Shown one piece after another: positions 5,647 to 12,038 of a stretch of DNA of 13,868 nt. Under the pieces are notes generated by a model that saw only the letters and a list, made by a program, of their open reading frames with translations, was not told where the DNA came from and did not search any database. A program made the position numbers and the translations under genes. Each line of letters begins with the position of its first letter. Within the stretch, counting starts at the first letter, position 1. The DNA comes from Candidatus Saccharimonadota bacterium (GTDB lineage: Bacteria; Patescibacteriota; Saccharimonadia; Saccharimonadales; JAGQNJ01). Where the stretch lies: contig JAGQNJ010000019.1 in NCBI GenBank assembly GCA_020428115.1, positions 1 to 13,868 on the forward strand, in the 5' to 3' direction.

Positions 5647-6234
5647 ATGCAATTACGAAGACCAAAAAAGAACTTTGCTTTTATCGATAGTCAGAATCTC
5701 AACCTCGGGACTCAGAAAGTCGGCTGGAAAATGGATTGGCAAAAGTTCCTGGCATATCTACGCAGCGAACATAATGTTAGCGATGCGTATCTATTTATTG
5801 GATACATGCAAGAGCACGAAGACATGTATAAACAACTGCACGACCTTGGCTACCTTGTTGTACTGAAGCCAACTGTGGGTATGTTTGACACACATGGCAC
5901 CGAGTCAAAACAACGCTCAACGCAGGGCAAGTCTACGAATCAGGATCAGGAGAATGGTGCTCGTCGAGTCGTGAAAGGCAATATTGATGCCGAGCTTGTG
6001 CTATATGCTATGAAGCAGCTTCCTAAGTATCATCAGGCGGTTATTGTGTCGGGCGATGGTGACTTTTATTGTTTGGCTGAATACCTGGAGGAAAAAAAGC
6101 GACTCAAAGCTATTCTGGCGCCCAACTGGCAGTACTCAAGCTTGCTCAAGCCGTACGAGCGATACATTGTTAGGCTGGATCAATTACGAACAAGGCTAGA
6201 GCACAAAGACTACCGTCGTCGGCCGAAACGCTAA
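5647..6234 (+). CDS. NYN-domain (LabA/DUF88-like, PIN-fold) putative RNase
   Basis: This 195-residue protein matches the NYN/LabA pattern. AFIDSQNLNLG (11-21) gives the first acidic residue D14 with N17; KGNIDAELVLYAM (110-122) gives D114; IVSGDGDFYCLAEYL (133-147) gives the GDGDF motif with D137 and D139. These aspartates form the metal site of PIN-like nucleases, and the family is linked to RNA cleavage or processing. A polar insertion at about 82-108 (THGTESKQRSTQGKS and on) lies between the second and third strands. The tail is strongly basic (KDYRRRPKR), which fits nucleic-acid binding. There are no membrane segments. It is a stand-alone transcription unit. RNase activity is inferred from the family; no target is apparent. 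Confidence 0.85.
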   Translation: MQLRRPKKNFAFIDSQNLNLGTQKVGWKMDWQKFLAYLRSEHNVSDAYLFIGYMQEHEDMYKQLHDLGYLVVLKPTVGMFDTHGTESKQRSTQGKSTNQDQENGARRVVKGNIDAELVLYAMKQLPKYHQAVIVSGDGDFYCLAEYLEEKKRLKAILAPNWQYSSLLKPYERYIVRLDQLRTRLEHKDYRRRPKR

Positions 6235-6273
6235 AGCTTGCAATAGTTTAATGCATCTGTCAATGTTTGATAG

Positions 6274-6678
6274 ATGAGTATTCGTGGAGAGATACCATTC
6301 CCAGAGCCAGAGTATGCGCTGTCGCCAGAGGCAGTGCTTGGCTTTCGTGACCAGATAGTATTTCCGGCAGTCGACGCACTCTCGGCTAATAATATAATCA
6401 CAGAAGCACCGCCAGGAAGTAAGGCAGGGTTCGAATACACGATACCTTGCCCAATCGGAACTGTGCAACTCAAGCTGGTTGCCCGTGCCTGGATGGCTCC
6501 GGACGACGATGGATCGATGGTGCGGCAGGCAGGCTGCGAGTTAAATATGAAGGTGATCGATGCTGATATAACGCCAGGCACACTAGAGGTTGCTGAAATC
6601 GACGAGGAAGATCGCAATTTCTTGTACCGTTCGCAGAAGAGGGTATCATTGTTGTGGATCCGCCCGGTACGGGCGTAG
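6274..6678 (+). CDS. Orphan soluble protein, function unknown
   Basis: I do not recognise this 134-residue protein. It has no membrane segment or signal peptide. It is acidic and proline-rich at the start (EIPFPEPEYALSPEAVLGF). A central beta-rich stretch (CPIGTVQLKLVARAWMAPDD, AGCELNMKVIDADI) follows, and it ends with EIDEEDRNFLYRSQKRVSLLW. The alternating hydrophobic pattern suggests a small beta-sandwich or barrel, but this is only an impression. No clear -10 or Shine-Dalgarno precedes ATG 6274. A nine-codon ORF (ATG 6251, stop 6275-6277) overlaps the start as ATGA. The gene converges on the deacetylase gene with only four bases between the stops, and a GC hairpin covers its end. Confidence 0.65.
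   Translation: MSIRGEIPFPEPEYALSPEAVLGFRDQIVFPAVDALSANNIITEAPPGSKAGFEYTIPCPIGTVQLKLVARAWMAPDDDGSMVRQAGCELNMKVIDADITPGTLEVAEIDEEDRNFLYRSQKRVSLLWIRPVRA
6661..6675. terminator. GC-rich hairpin between convergent genes
   Basis: CGCCCG-GTA-CGGGCG is a perfect six-base-pair GC stem with a three-base loop. It ends just before the TAG stop (6676-6678) of the rightward gene, and the leftward deacetylase gene stops at 6683. It could slow polymerase from both sides, but there is no T-tract on either strand. Confidence 0.4.
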
Positions 6679-6682
6679 ATGG

Positions 6683-7417
6683 CTAGCGAGCCCGAACAAA
6701 TCCTTCGCAGGCACAAAAATCACGTATGTATTCTGGTGGAGCTTGCTCGAGCAGGGTTGTGGTTTGGCTTGCTTGTGCACGCATAGCGGCCAGTTTGGCT
6801 TCACATGCATCTGGTGTAAGGTGGTAACAAATGTCCATTTTGGCTTCGTCAACAAGCGGTGGTTCATTGGTATTGAAATAGATATCAAACTGTTCATCGA
6901 GTGCCATGCCACTGCGTTGGTGCTGAGCGCGGGAAACGACAGCGTGATACAACGCAATCGGTTTGCTAGTTTGCGCCCCAGCTATTGCTTTACTTGTCCA
7001 GTTGCTCACCGCTATGTGATCGGTATGTCCAGTAGTGCCACTTGGCCCAAAGGTCAGGATGGTGTCGGGCTGGATGTGCTCGATAATTGTAATAAGCTTA
7101 TCAACTGCCTCGGTGCTATCTACCGTGGCACATGATCCGTCTTTGTAGCCGAGCCAATGATGACAGTTAATGTCTAGAATCTTGAGAGTCTTCTCCATTT
7201 CTGCCTGCCTGATATCACCTAGTTTTTGGGCCGGCCAACGAGACTCGTCCTGCACACCAAGCTCACCCCTGGTTGCTGTTACGCAGCAGACCGTCTGGCC
7301 TTGTCGCCGAGCAGTGTAGAGGATACCCGCCGCAGAGAAAGTTTCATCATCAGGATGCGCCCAAACAGACAGGATCGTACCGAGCTTATTGATGTCCTTT
7401 GCTGTTGTAATTTGCAT
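6683..7417 (-). CDS. PIG-L / LmbE-like zinc-dependent N-deacetylase
   Basis: This 244-residue protein has the family signature AHPDDE (20-25). RGELG follows at 50-54, and FGPSGTTGHTDHIAV (123-137) supplies the second histidine pair. By comparison with MshB and relatives, H21, D24 and H134 would bind zinc, D23 would be the general base and H131 would assist. The family removes acetyl groups from N-acetylglucosamine-type sugars (GlcNAc-inositol, bacillithiol and mycothiol precursors, lipid or antibiotic sugars). There is no signal peptide, so it is cytosolic. No glycosyltransferase or thiol pathway gene is nearby, so the substrate stays open. The start ATG 7417 lies seven bases after TAAACT, giving a leaderless mRNA divergent from the AlkD gene. 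Confidence 0.88.
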   Translation of the reverse strand: MQITTAKDINKLGTILSVWAHPDDETFSAAGILYTARRQGQTVCCVTATRGELGVQDESRWPAQKLGDIRQAEMEKTLKILDINCHHWLGYKDGSCATVDSTEAVDKLITIIEHIQPDTILTFGPSGTTGHTDHIAVSNWTSKAIAGAQTSKPIALYHAVVSRAQHQRSGMALDEQFDIYFNTNEPPLVDEAKMDICYHLTPDACEAKLAAMRAQASQTTTLLEQAPPEYIRDFCACEGFVRAR

Positions 7418-7424
7418 AGCTGTA

Positions 7425-7430
7425 AGTTTA
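7425..7430 (-). promoter_or_regulatory. -10 box (TAAACT) of the deacetylase gene
   Basis: TAAACT on the minus strand ends seven bases before ATG 7417, the same spacing as at 197 and 12038. It is a weaker match to TATAAT than the others. Confidence 0.4.
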
Positions 7431-7449
7431 TCTCTTTTTGGTAGGGGAG

Positions 7450-7455
7450 TATAGT
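7450..7455 (+). promoter_or_regulatory. -10 box (TATAGT) of the AlkD gene
   Basis: TATAGT ends ten bases before ATG 7466. An upstream in-frame GTG at 7454 lies inside this box, which argues against GTG as the real start. Confidence 0.5.
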
Positions 7456-7465
7456 GGTAGCTAGC

Positions 7466-8182
7466 ATGAGTACAGCTGCAGAGGTTTGCGACGAACTAAA
7501 TGGGTTGGGCAATGCCACAGATGCAAAGTTTTTGCAGCGGTTTTTTAAAACGGGTGAAGGGCAGTACGGGGCTGGTGATGTATTTATTGGTGTACGGGTG
7601 CCCGCAGTACGTAGAGTAGCGGCAAAATACAAAGACCTATCCCTGGAGGAGCTACCCAAACTTTTGGCGAGTCCTGTGCACGAACACCGCTTGGCCGCAG
7701 TTATCATTATGACTAATCAATCAAAACGAGCCGACGAACAGGGTAAGAGAGAACTCTATGATCTGTATTTGCGCTCGACGGATCGGATTAATAATTGGGA
7801 TATCGTCGATGTGAGTTGTCGGGATGTCGTTGGCGGGTATTTGGCACCGCGTTCCAAGCAGCCACTCTACGTTTTGGCTCGGTCACAAAGTATATGGGAG
7901 CGGCGCATTGCGATTGTCAGCACCTGGCAATTTATCAGAGAAGGCGAACTTGACGAGACTTTCAAGATAGCAGCCATGCTTGGTAGTGATACCCATGATT
8001 TGATCCACAAAGCCGTTGGTTGGATGTTGCGGGAAGCTGGCAAAAAGGACGAAGCACGACTCAGGAAATTTCTAGATCAATATGCAGCTACCATGCCACG
8101 CACAATGTTGCGCTACAGTATTGAGCGACTACCCAGTCAAGACAGACAGGCGTACATGCGGCAGAAGGAGCTAACGGTGTGA
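7466..8182 (+). CDS. AlkD-type DNA alkylation-repair glycosylase
   Basis: This 238-residue HEAT-like-repeat protein matches the AlkD family well: FFKTGEGQYGAGDVFIGVRVP (27-46), RINNWDIVD (107-115), WERRIAIVST (144-153), DLIHKAVGWMLREAGK (178-193) and MPRTMLRYSIE (210-220). AlkD removes positively charged alkylated bases such as 3- and 7-alkylpurines without flipping the base out. Its key residues in Bacillus (W109, D113, R148, W187) correspond here to W111, D115, R147 and W186, so activity is expected. I chose ATG 7466 over GTG 7454 because the GTG is part of the -10 box. The stop overlaps the next gene (GTGA at 8179-8182). The run continues to a GIY-YIG nuclease and rmuC, a repair-related set. 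Confidence 0.92.
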   Translation: MSTAAEVCDELNGLGNATDAKFLQRFFKTGEGQYGAGDVFIGVRVPAVRRVAAKYKDLSLEELPKLLASPVHEHRLAAVIIMTNQSKRADEQGKRELYDLYLRSTDRINNWDIVDVSCRDVVGGYLAPRSKQPLYVLARSQSIWERRIAIVSTWQFIREGELDETFKIAAMLGSDTHDLIHKAVGWMLREAGKKDEARLRKFLDQYAATMPRTMLRYSIERLPSQDRQAYMRQKELTV

Positions 8183-8655
8183 GCACCCCCGAAATAGTTC
8201 CACCGCCAGGCCTGTATGGTGAGGTTAGGCTGGATCAATATGGCCAGCCAACATTGGGGCCCGGGCTTGGAGGCTTCTTGATAAACATGTCGCTCATTCA
8301 GCGGGAGACACTTACGACGAATTTTGAGGACATTGGTGAGTTAGGTGATACGATTCCAGTTTCTGATGCAGTGCCCAGGCACTTGCGGCCATACTGGGCG
8401 TACGCTGTCTGGCGATTTGGTGATAATCTGACTAATCCAGATTTACATAGAAGACACGACGCATTTATGTATGCCGAAGCTGAGACTCTATATGTTATAC
8501 CGCAGGCACGAGTCTACGAGTATTTGTTGGAGCGTAAGCGGGCGTATCGTGCCCAGCAAAAAATAGATCACACACCCATTGGTCTGCGCCAAGAATATTG
8601 TGCCAGAGCAATTATGCGTGCTAGAGAATATCTCTACCGTGTTGAAGTGGTCTGA
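8179..8655 (+). CDS. Orphan soluble protein coupled to AlkD, function unknown
   Basis: I recognise no family for this 158-residue protein. The N-terminal third is rich in proline and glycine (PEIVPPPGLYGE, YGQPTLGPGLGGFL). The C-terminal half is helical and basic, with ARVYEYLLERKRAYRAQQK (about residues 110-128) and a final helix RAIMRAREYLYRVEVV. No membrane segment is seen. The GTG start overlaps the AlkD stop as GTGA, and AAGGAG at 8165-8170 gives a good ribosome site eight bases upstream. Co-translation with AlkD is therefore likely, which makes a role near DNA repair or nucleic-acid handling a reasonable but unproven guess. Confidence 0.7.
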   Translation: MSTPEIVPPPGLYGEVRLDQYGQPTLGPGLGGFLINMSLIQRETLTTNFEDIGELGDTIPVSDAVPRHLRPYWAYAVWRFGDNLTNPDLHRRHDAFMYAEAETLYVIPQARVYEYLLERKRAYRAQQKIDHTPIGLRQEYCARAIMRAREYLYRVEVV

Positions 8656-8725
8656 CATTGTAGTAGCCACAAGCGGTGTAGTAGTATAAGCAGTATGGAT
8701 CATGTAGTGAGCCCTTGATAGCATT

Positions 8726-9019
8726 ATGTTCTACGTATATATATTGAAGTCAGAAACAAGATACAGATTGTACATCGGGAAGACTACAGATCTAAAAAAA
8801 CGTCTCAAAGAACATAATGCCGGTCAAAATGCATCTACTAAACCATATAGGCCTTGGGAGCTTATATTTTACGAAGCCTATGTGAAGCGTTCTGATGCAA
8901 CTAGGCGCGAAAAATACCTCAAAACAACCCAAGGCCACCAAGCGATTCATAGGATGTTACAGGATTATATGCAAGAATATAAAGATATGCATTTTGAGTA
9001 TCAAGGATCTACTACGTGA
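8726..9019 (+). CDS. Single-domain GIY-YIG endonuclease-like protein (UPF0213/YhbQ type)
   Basis: This 97-residue protein consists of one GIY-YIG domain. The two signature strands read YVYILKS (3-9) and LYIGKT (15-20), followed by DLKKRLKEHN (22-31) with the conserved arginine (R26) and His-Asn, and REKYLKT (61-67) with the likely catalytic glutamate E62. The family cleaves DNA through a metal-bound tyrosine/arginine/glutamate site. Small stand-alone members are common, and their cellular role is poorly known (some act on branched or ssDNA). The stop overlaps the rmuC start by a few bases (GTGATG at 9016-9021). The upstream gap of 70 bases has a possible TATAAG (8685-8690) but no Shine-Dalgarno. 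Confidence 0.9.
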   Translation: MFYVYILKSETRYRLYIGKTTDLKKRLKEHNAGQNASTKPYRPWELIFYEAYVKRSDATRREKYLKTTQGHQAIHRMLQDYMQEYKDMHFEYQGSTT

Positions 9020-10086
9020 TGGATATGACAGGGGTAATTATTCTCATTGTGGTGGCACTTGGGTTCGGTACGGTGATATTTGTACTGAGCCAAAAAATCA
9101 AAGAGCTCAAGGATGAGTCGGCAACGAGCCTGCTGAAACAAGATATGACCAATCTGAGCGAAGGGCTACAGAAGCTCAATGATGGACTCAAGGATCATCT
9201 GACAGATAGGTTGGATAAAAACAACGAACAGATGGCTAGGCAGTATCAAGCCAGTGCCAAAATTATTCGCGATGTGACCCAAAAGCTGACAGAGCTGGAC
9301 AAAACAAACAGGCAGGTCGGTGATATCGCGACTGAGCTAAGAAGTCTGCAGAATGTGCTGCAGAATCCCAAGCAGCGTGGCGTGCTCGGGGAGTTTTACC
9401 TTGAGCAGATACTACAGAATCTGCTGCCTCCTGGTTCGTATAGTTTGCAGCACAAAATATCTGACGGCATGATTGTTGACGCTGTGATACACATGGATGA
9501 CAAGATTTTGCCGATTGATAGCAAGTTTAGTCTCGAGAACTATAACCGTCTTGTCGAAGCAAAGGGCGACGCACGTAAACAGCTCGAAAAAGCATTCAAA
9601 GAAGACCTCAAGCGCCGCATCGACGAGACTAGTAAATACATTCAACCCAAAAAGGGTACCCTCGATCAGGCTTTGATGTTTATACCAAGCGAGGCGATAT
9701 ATTATGATTTGCTCGCGAATAAGGTTGGAGCCAGCGGTGTCTCGGGGCGAGATCTTATGCAGTATGCAGCCATTGACAAACATGTATCAATTGTTGGGCC
9801 AAGCACTCTATCTGCAATGTTGCAGATTATTGTTCAGGGTCTTAAGAGCATGGAGATCCAGAAGGATACTGAGGTTATACGCAAGAATATCGAACAGCTT
9901 CAAAAGCATCTTATTGCCTACGATGGCTATTTTAAGCGGCTTGGTAATTCACTCGGCGCGACGGTCGGGCACTACAATAGCGCGAGCAAGGAGCTGGGCA
10001 AGATTGACAAGGACATTGTAAAAATCGGTGGTGGCGAGACTGTACTCGAAGTCGAGCTTATTGATAAACCGCAGAACGACGACTAG
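9016..10086 (+). CDS. rmuC: RmuC family DNA recombination protein
   Basis: This protein has 356 residues. A hydrophobic N-terminal helix at about 6-24 (GVIILIVVALGFGTVIFVL) anchors it to the membrane. A long coiled coil follows (about 26-115; heptad-like SEGLQKLNDGLKDHLTDRLDK). The RmuC core runs from about 115 on, with NPKQRGVLGEFYLEQIL (117-133), ILPIDSKFSLENYNRL (164-179) and FIPSEAIYYDLL. RmuC limits rearrangements at inverted repeats in E. coli, and the core is related to restriction-endonuclease-like nucleases (E126, D168 and K170 fit that site). AAGGA at 9003-9007 favours GTG 9016, and ATG 9019 is a close alternative. It overlaps and is probably coupled to the GIY-YIG gene. It converges on the sigma factor gene 11 bases away. 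Confidence 0.93.
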   Translation: MMDMTGVIILIVVALGFGTVIFVLSQKIKELKDESATSLLKQDMTNLSEGLQKLNDGLKDHLTDRLDKNNEQMARQYQASAKIIRDVTQKLTELDKTNRQVGDIATELRSLQNVLQNPKQRGVLGEFYLEQILQNLLPPGSYSLQHKISDGMIVDAVIHMDDKILPIDSKFSLENYNRLVEAKGDARKQLEKAFKEDLKRRIDETSKYIQPKKGTLDQALMFIPSEAIYYDLLANKVGASGVSGRDLMQYAAIDKHVSIVGPSTLSAMLQIIVQGLKSMEIQKDTEVIRKNIEQLQKHLIAYDGYFKRLGNSLGATVGHYNSASKELGKIDKDIVKIGGGETVLEVELIDKPQNDD

Positions 10087-10097
10087 CCCAGAGTATA

Positions 10098-10667
10098 TTA
10101 GTGAAACTGAGAAATCTCAGGGTTTGCCTCTAGGCTTGCTTGTAGAGAGCGCTTTGCACGCCAGGCAGTTACTCTATCCGCATTGTGCGCTCCATATAGT
10201 GTCATATTCTCGATATCAGAACCAAGAATCTCGCTCTGGGTGAAGGCATGACGTTGCCTTGTTGGCAGAGCTTGTATCGAACGAGCAAGAATGGGCGCGA
10301 GCACCAGGCTGTCGTCGATATCTGTATAGAGGTAGGTTGTTGGTGGGTCGACAAATTGATCATCGTATGCCATGGGTAGATCATCAAGCGACAGTAGCTC
10401 AGGCTCTCGTTGCTGCCTATCTATTTGATCAAGAAGGGCGTTATGTACAACACTGTGAAACCATTTCTTAAACGGACTTCTACCCTCAAATGATGCGTAG
10501 CCTTTCCACGCATTGGTAACCGCCGCTTGGACGATTTCTTCAACATCAGCGGTATGCGCATGTACATAGTCTGTTTCAAGCAGATCTGCAGCGTACTCAT
10601 AGCATTCTGCCAGCAAACTTTCGTCCATAACAGGGGAGGGGCTATCTAAATGTTGAAACGAAGACAT
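10098..10667 (-). CDS. ECF-like sigma-70 family RNA polymerase sigma factor
   Basis: This 189-residue protein has a clear sigma region 2 at about 20-88: ADVEEIVQAAVTNAWKGY, then FEGRSPFKKWFHSVVHNALLD and QIDRQQRE, the pattern of ECF factors that bind core polymerase and melt the -10. Region 4 (about 130-178) is recognisable but divergent: LPTRQRHAFTQSEILG fits the usual first helices, while the expected IAE-x-LG-x-S-x-GTVKSR helix-turn-helix reads IENMTLYGAHNADRVTAWRAK. There is no region 3. No anti-sigma gene is adjacent. It lies 48 bases downstream of the second glycosidase on the same strand, but has its own promoter with the -10 six bases before ATG 10667, so it is probably leaderless. 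Its regulon is unknown. Confidence 0.8.
   Translation of the reverse strand: MSSFQHLDSPSPVMDESLLAECYEYAADLLETDYVHAHTADVEEIVQAAVTNAWKGYASFEGRSPFKKWFHSVVHNALLDQIDRQQREPELLSLDDLPMAYDDQFVDPPTTYLYTDIDDSLVLAPILARSIQALPTRQRHAFTQSEILGSDIENMTLYGAHNADRVTAWRAKRSLQASLEANPEISQFH
10107..10120. terminator. Short hairpin at the rmuC / sigma-factor convergence
   Basis: CTGAGA-AA-TCTCAG is a perfect six-base-pair stem inside the last codons of the sigma gene and 20 bases after the rmuC stop. It is symmetrical and could serve both transcripts. Neither strand shows a proper T-tract (only TTT on the minus side). Confidence 0.3.
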
Positions 10668-10673
10668 AGCTAT

Positions 10674-10702
10674 ATTCTAACATATAAACACCAAAAAAGC
10701 AA
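10674..10702 (-). promoter_or_regulatory. Promoter of the sigma factor gene
   Basis: On the minus strand TTGCTT (10702-10697), a 17-base spacer and TAGAAT (10679-10674) with an extended TG. The -10 ends six bases before ATG 10667. It looks like a housekeeping promoter and not an ECF-type one, so autoregulation by this factor is not obvious. Confidence 0.55.
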
Positions 10703-10715
10703 TATTCTTTACACC

Positions 10716-12038
10716 TTACGGCTGGGTTTTCAAAAAATCTATAGTGAGGGCGGCAGTCCAAGAGAAGTTTTTGGCTCCGGCGGGCGATCCATCTAGTGGA
10801 GAAAAGTACTCCGAAAAGCCTGATTGTTCTACCAATTTTAGTGAACTCGATATGATTTTCTCGGCTTCCTCGTGGTAGCCATAGTGTTTGAGTCCCTGAA
10901 CAACGAGCCAGTTAGTATTAAGCCAGGTTGGTCCTTGCCAATAGCGATGCTCGCTAAACCACTCAGAACTTATCGCAACGCTTGGTACAGGATACTTAGG
11001 GCCATATTGCATAGTAGAGTGGAGGAGCTCGACAAGCCGCTTGGCGCGCTCCTTGCTTATGCATCCTGCGTACAGTGGTAGTAGGGTGGCAATTGTGGTG
11101 GTTTTGATAAGATTGTGCGTAACAAAATTACGTGAATAATACTGCGCAGAGTAAGCATCCCAGAGCTGATCGAGTGCGTTCTCGGTTTTGGCCATGTTGT
11201 CTATGAGCGGCTTTGGGAGATCTTCCCCTATGGTCTTGGCAATGTGTCTCAGATGTTTGTTGGCTCGTATGAAGATACAATTAAATGCCAGATCTTCTAT
11301 GGCAAATAGCGAATGATTCAGGACGCGGCGTATATCGTACTGCTTGCGGCGCAGCCGGTGCTGGACGCTATAGAAGGCCAGGGCATCGAGAGTTGTAAGG
11401 CGTTGGCCGGGTGGGACAAAACGGGTGTCACGACGCATGAAAGTAAACAGCCTATCAAGATGTAGCTTGCCGATCAGGCGGATCCATGTGGGCATTTGAT
11501 GCTCACGCAGCTCGCTAACCCAGGCTGGATTGTTATCGAGTCCTGTTTCCCAGGGGTGAATCTGAAGGGTTAGGCCTTCTTGGTGAGGGTCGCGTTCAGC
11601 ATAGAGCCACTCGTGGTAGGCGACAAGCGAGGTAAAAACTCGGCGATACCAAGTGTGACGTTCAATCCGAGAGAGCTTTTTGCCAACTTGCACGACTGCT
11701 TCAGCAAGCATGGGCGGTTGTGTGATACCGCTCGTTGCTATTTTATCTGGAGCATTTGGCGATACATAACTGCGCCAAATCTCTCGATCTTGGCGATGGA
11801 GGATGCCACTGTCGAGCATCATATGCGGCAACATGCCGTTGGCCCACTGTCCACGCAGGAGACTAAGTATTTCCTGCTGGGCACGTTTGGTATCGTAGTG
11901 ACGTAGTCCAATGGCAATAAAACAGCTGTCCCACAGCCATTGGTGCGGATAGAGGCCTTCGGCCGGTATCGTAAATCCCTCTCGCTCATTTAGCTGTAGT
12001 ACAGTTTGAGCGGCTTCAACGAGGTTCGCTTTCTCCAT
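10716..12038 (-). CDS. (alpha/alpha)6-barrel glycoside hydrolase, GH63/trehalase-like (paralogue 2)
   Basis: This 440-residue cytosolic protein has the clan signature pieces. HQWLWDSCFIAIGL (32-45) holds the W-D pair, followed by SGITQPPMLAEAV (103-115). IHPWETGLDNNPAW (160-173) gives the likely general acid D168. RYWQGPTWLNTNW (365-377) follows, and SEYFSPLDG (409-417) gives the likely base E410 before the closing FSWTAALTID (425-434). Related enzymes (mannosylglycerate hydrolase, YgjK, glucosidase I, trehalase) invert alpha-linked sugars. Which sugar is used cannot be told. No signal peptide is visible, so the substrate is intracellular. The start lies inside the end of the upstream paralogue (23-base overlap), yet TATACT seven bases before ATG 12038 gives it its own leaderless start. 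Confidence 0.85.
   Translation of the reverse strand: MEKANLVEAAQTVLQLNEREGFTIPAEGLYPHQWLWDSCFIAIGLRHYDTKRAQQEILSLLRGQWANGMLPHMMLDSGILHRQDREIWRSYVSPNAPDKIATSGITQPPMLAEAVVQVGKKLSRIERHTWYRRVFTSLVAYHEWLYAERDPHQEGLTLQIHPWETGLDNNPAWVSELREHQMPTWIRLIGKLHLDRLFTFMRRDTRFVPPGQRLTTLDALAFYSVQHRLRRKQYDIRRVLNHSLFAIEDLAFNCIFIRANKHLRHIAKTIGEDLPKPLIDNMAKTENALDQLWDAYSAQYYSRNFVTHNLIKTTTIATLLPLYAGCISKERAKRLVELLHSTMQYGPKYPVPSVAISSEWFSEHRYWQGPTWLNTNWLVVQGLKHYGYHEEAEKIISSSLKLVEQSGFSEYFSPLDGSPAGAKNFSWTAALTIDFLKTQP

Noticed and set aside
6231..6716. 161-codon minus-strand open frame over the 6274 gene
   Set aside because: It overlaps both the orphan gene and the end of the deacetylase, has low-complexity composition and no start signal. 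The plus-strand reading is more protein-like, though its own support is moderate.
7454..7465. GTG start four codons upstream for AlkD
   Set aside because: The GTG lies inside the TATAGT -10 box, so it would not be transcribed from that promoter; ATG 7466 fits better.
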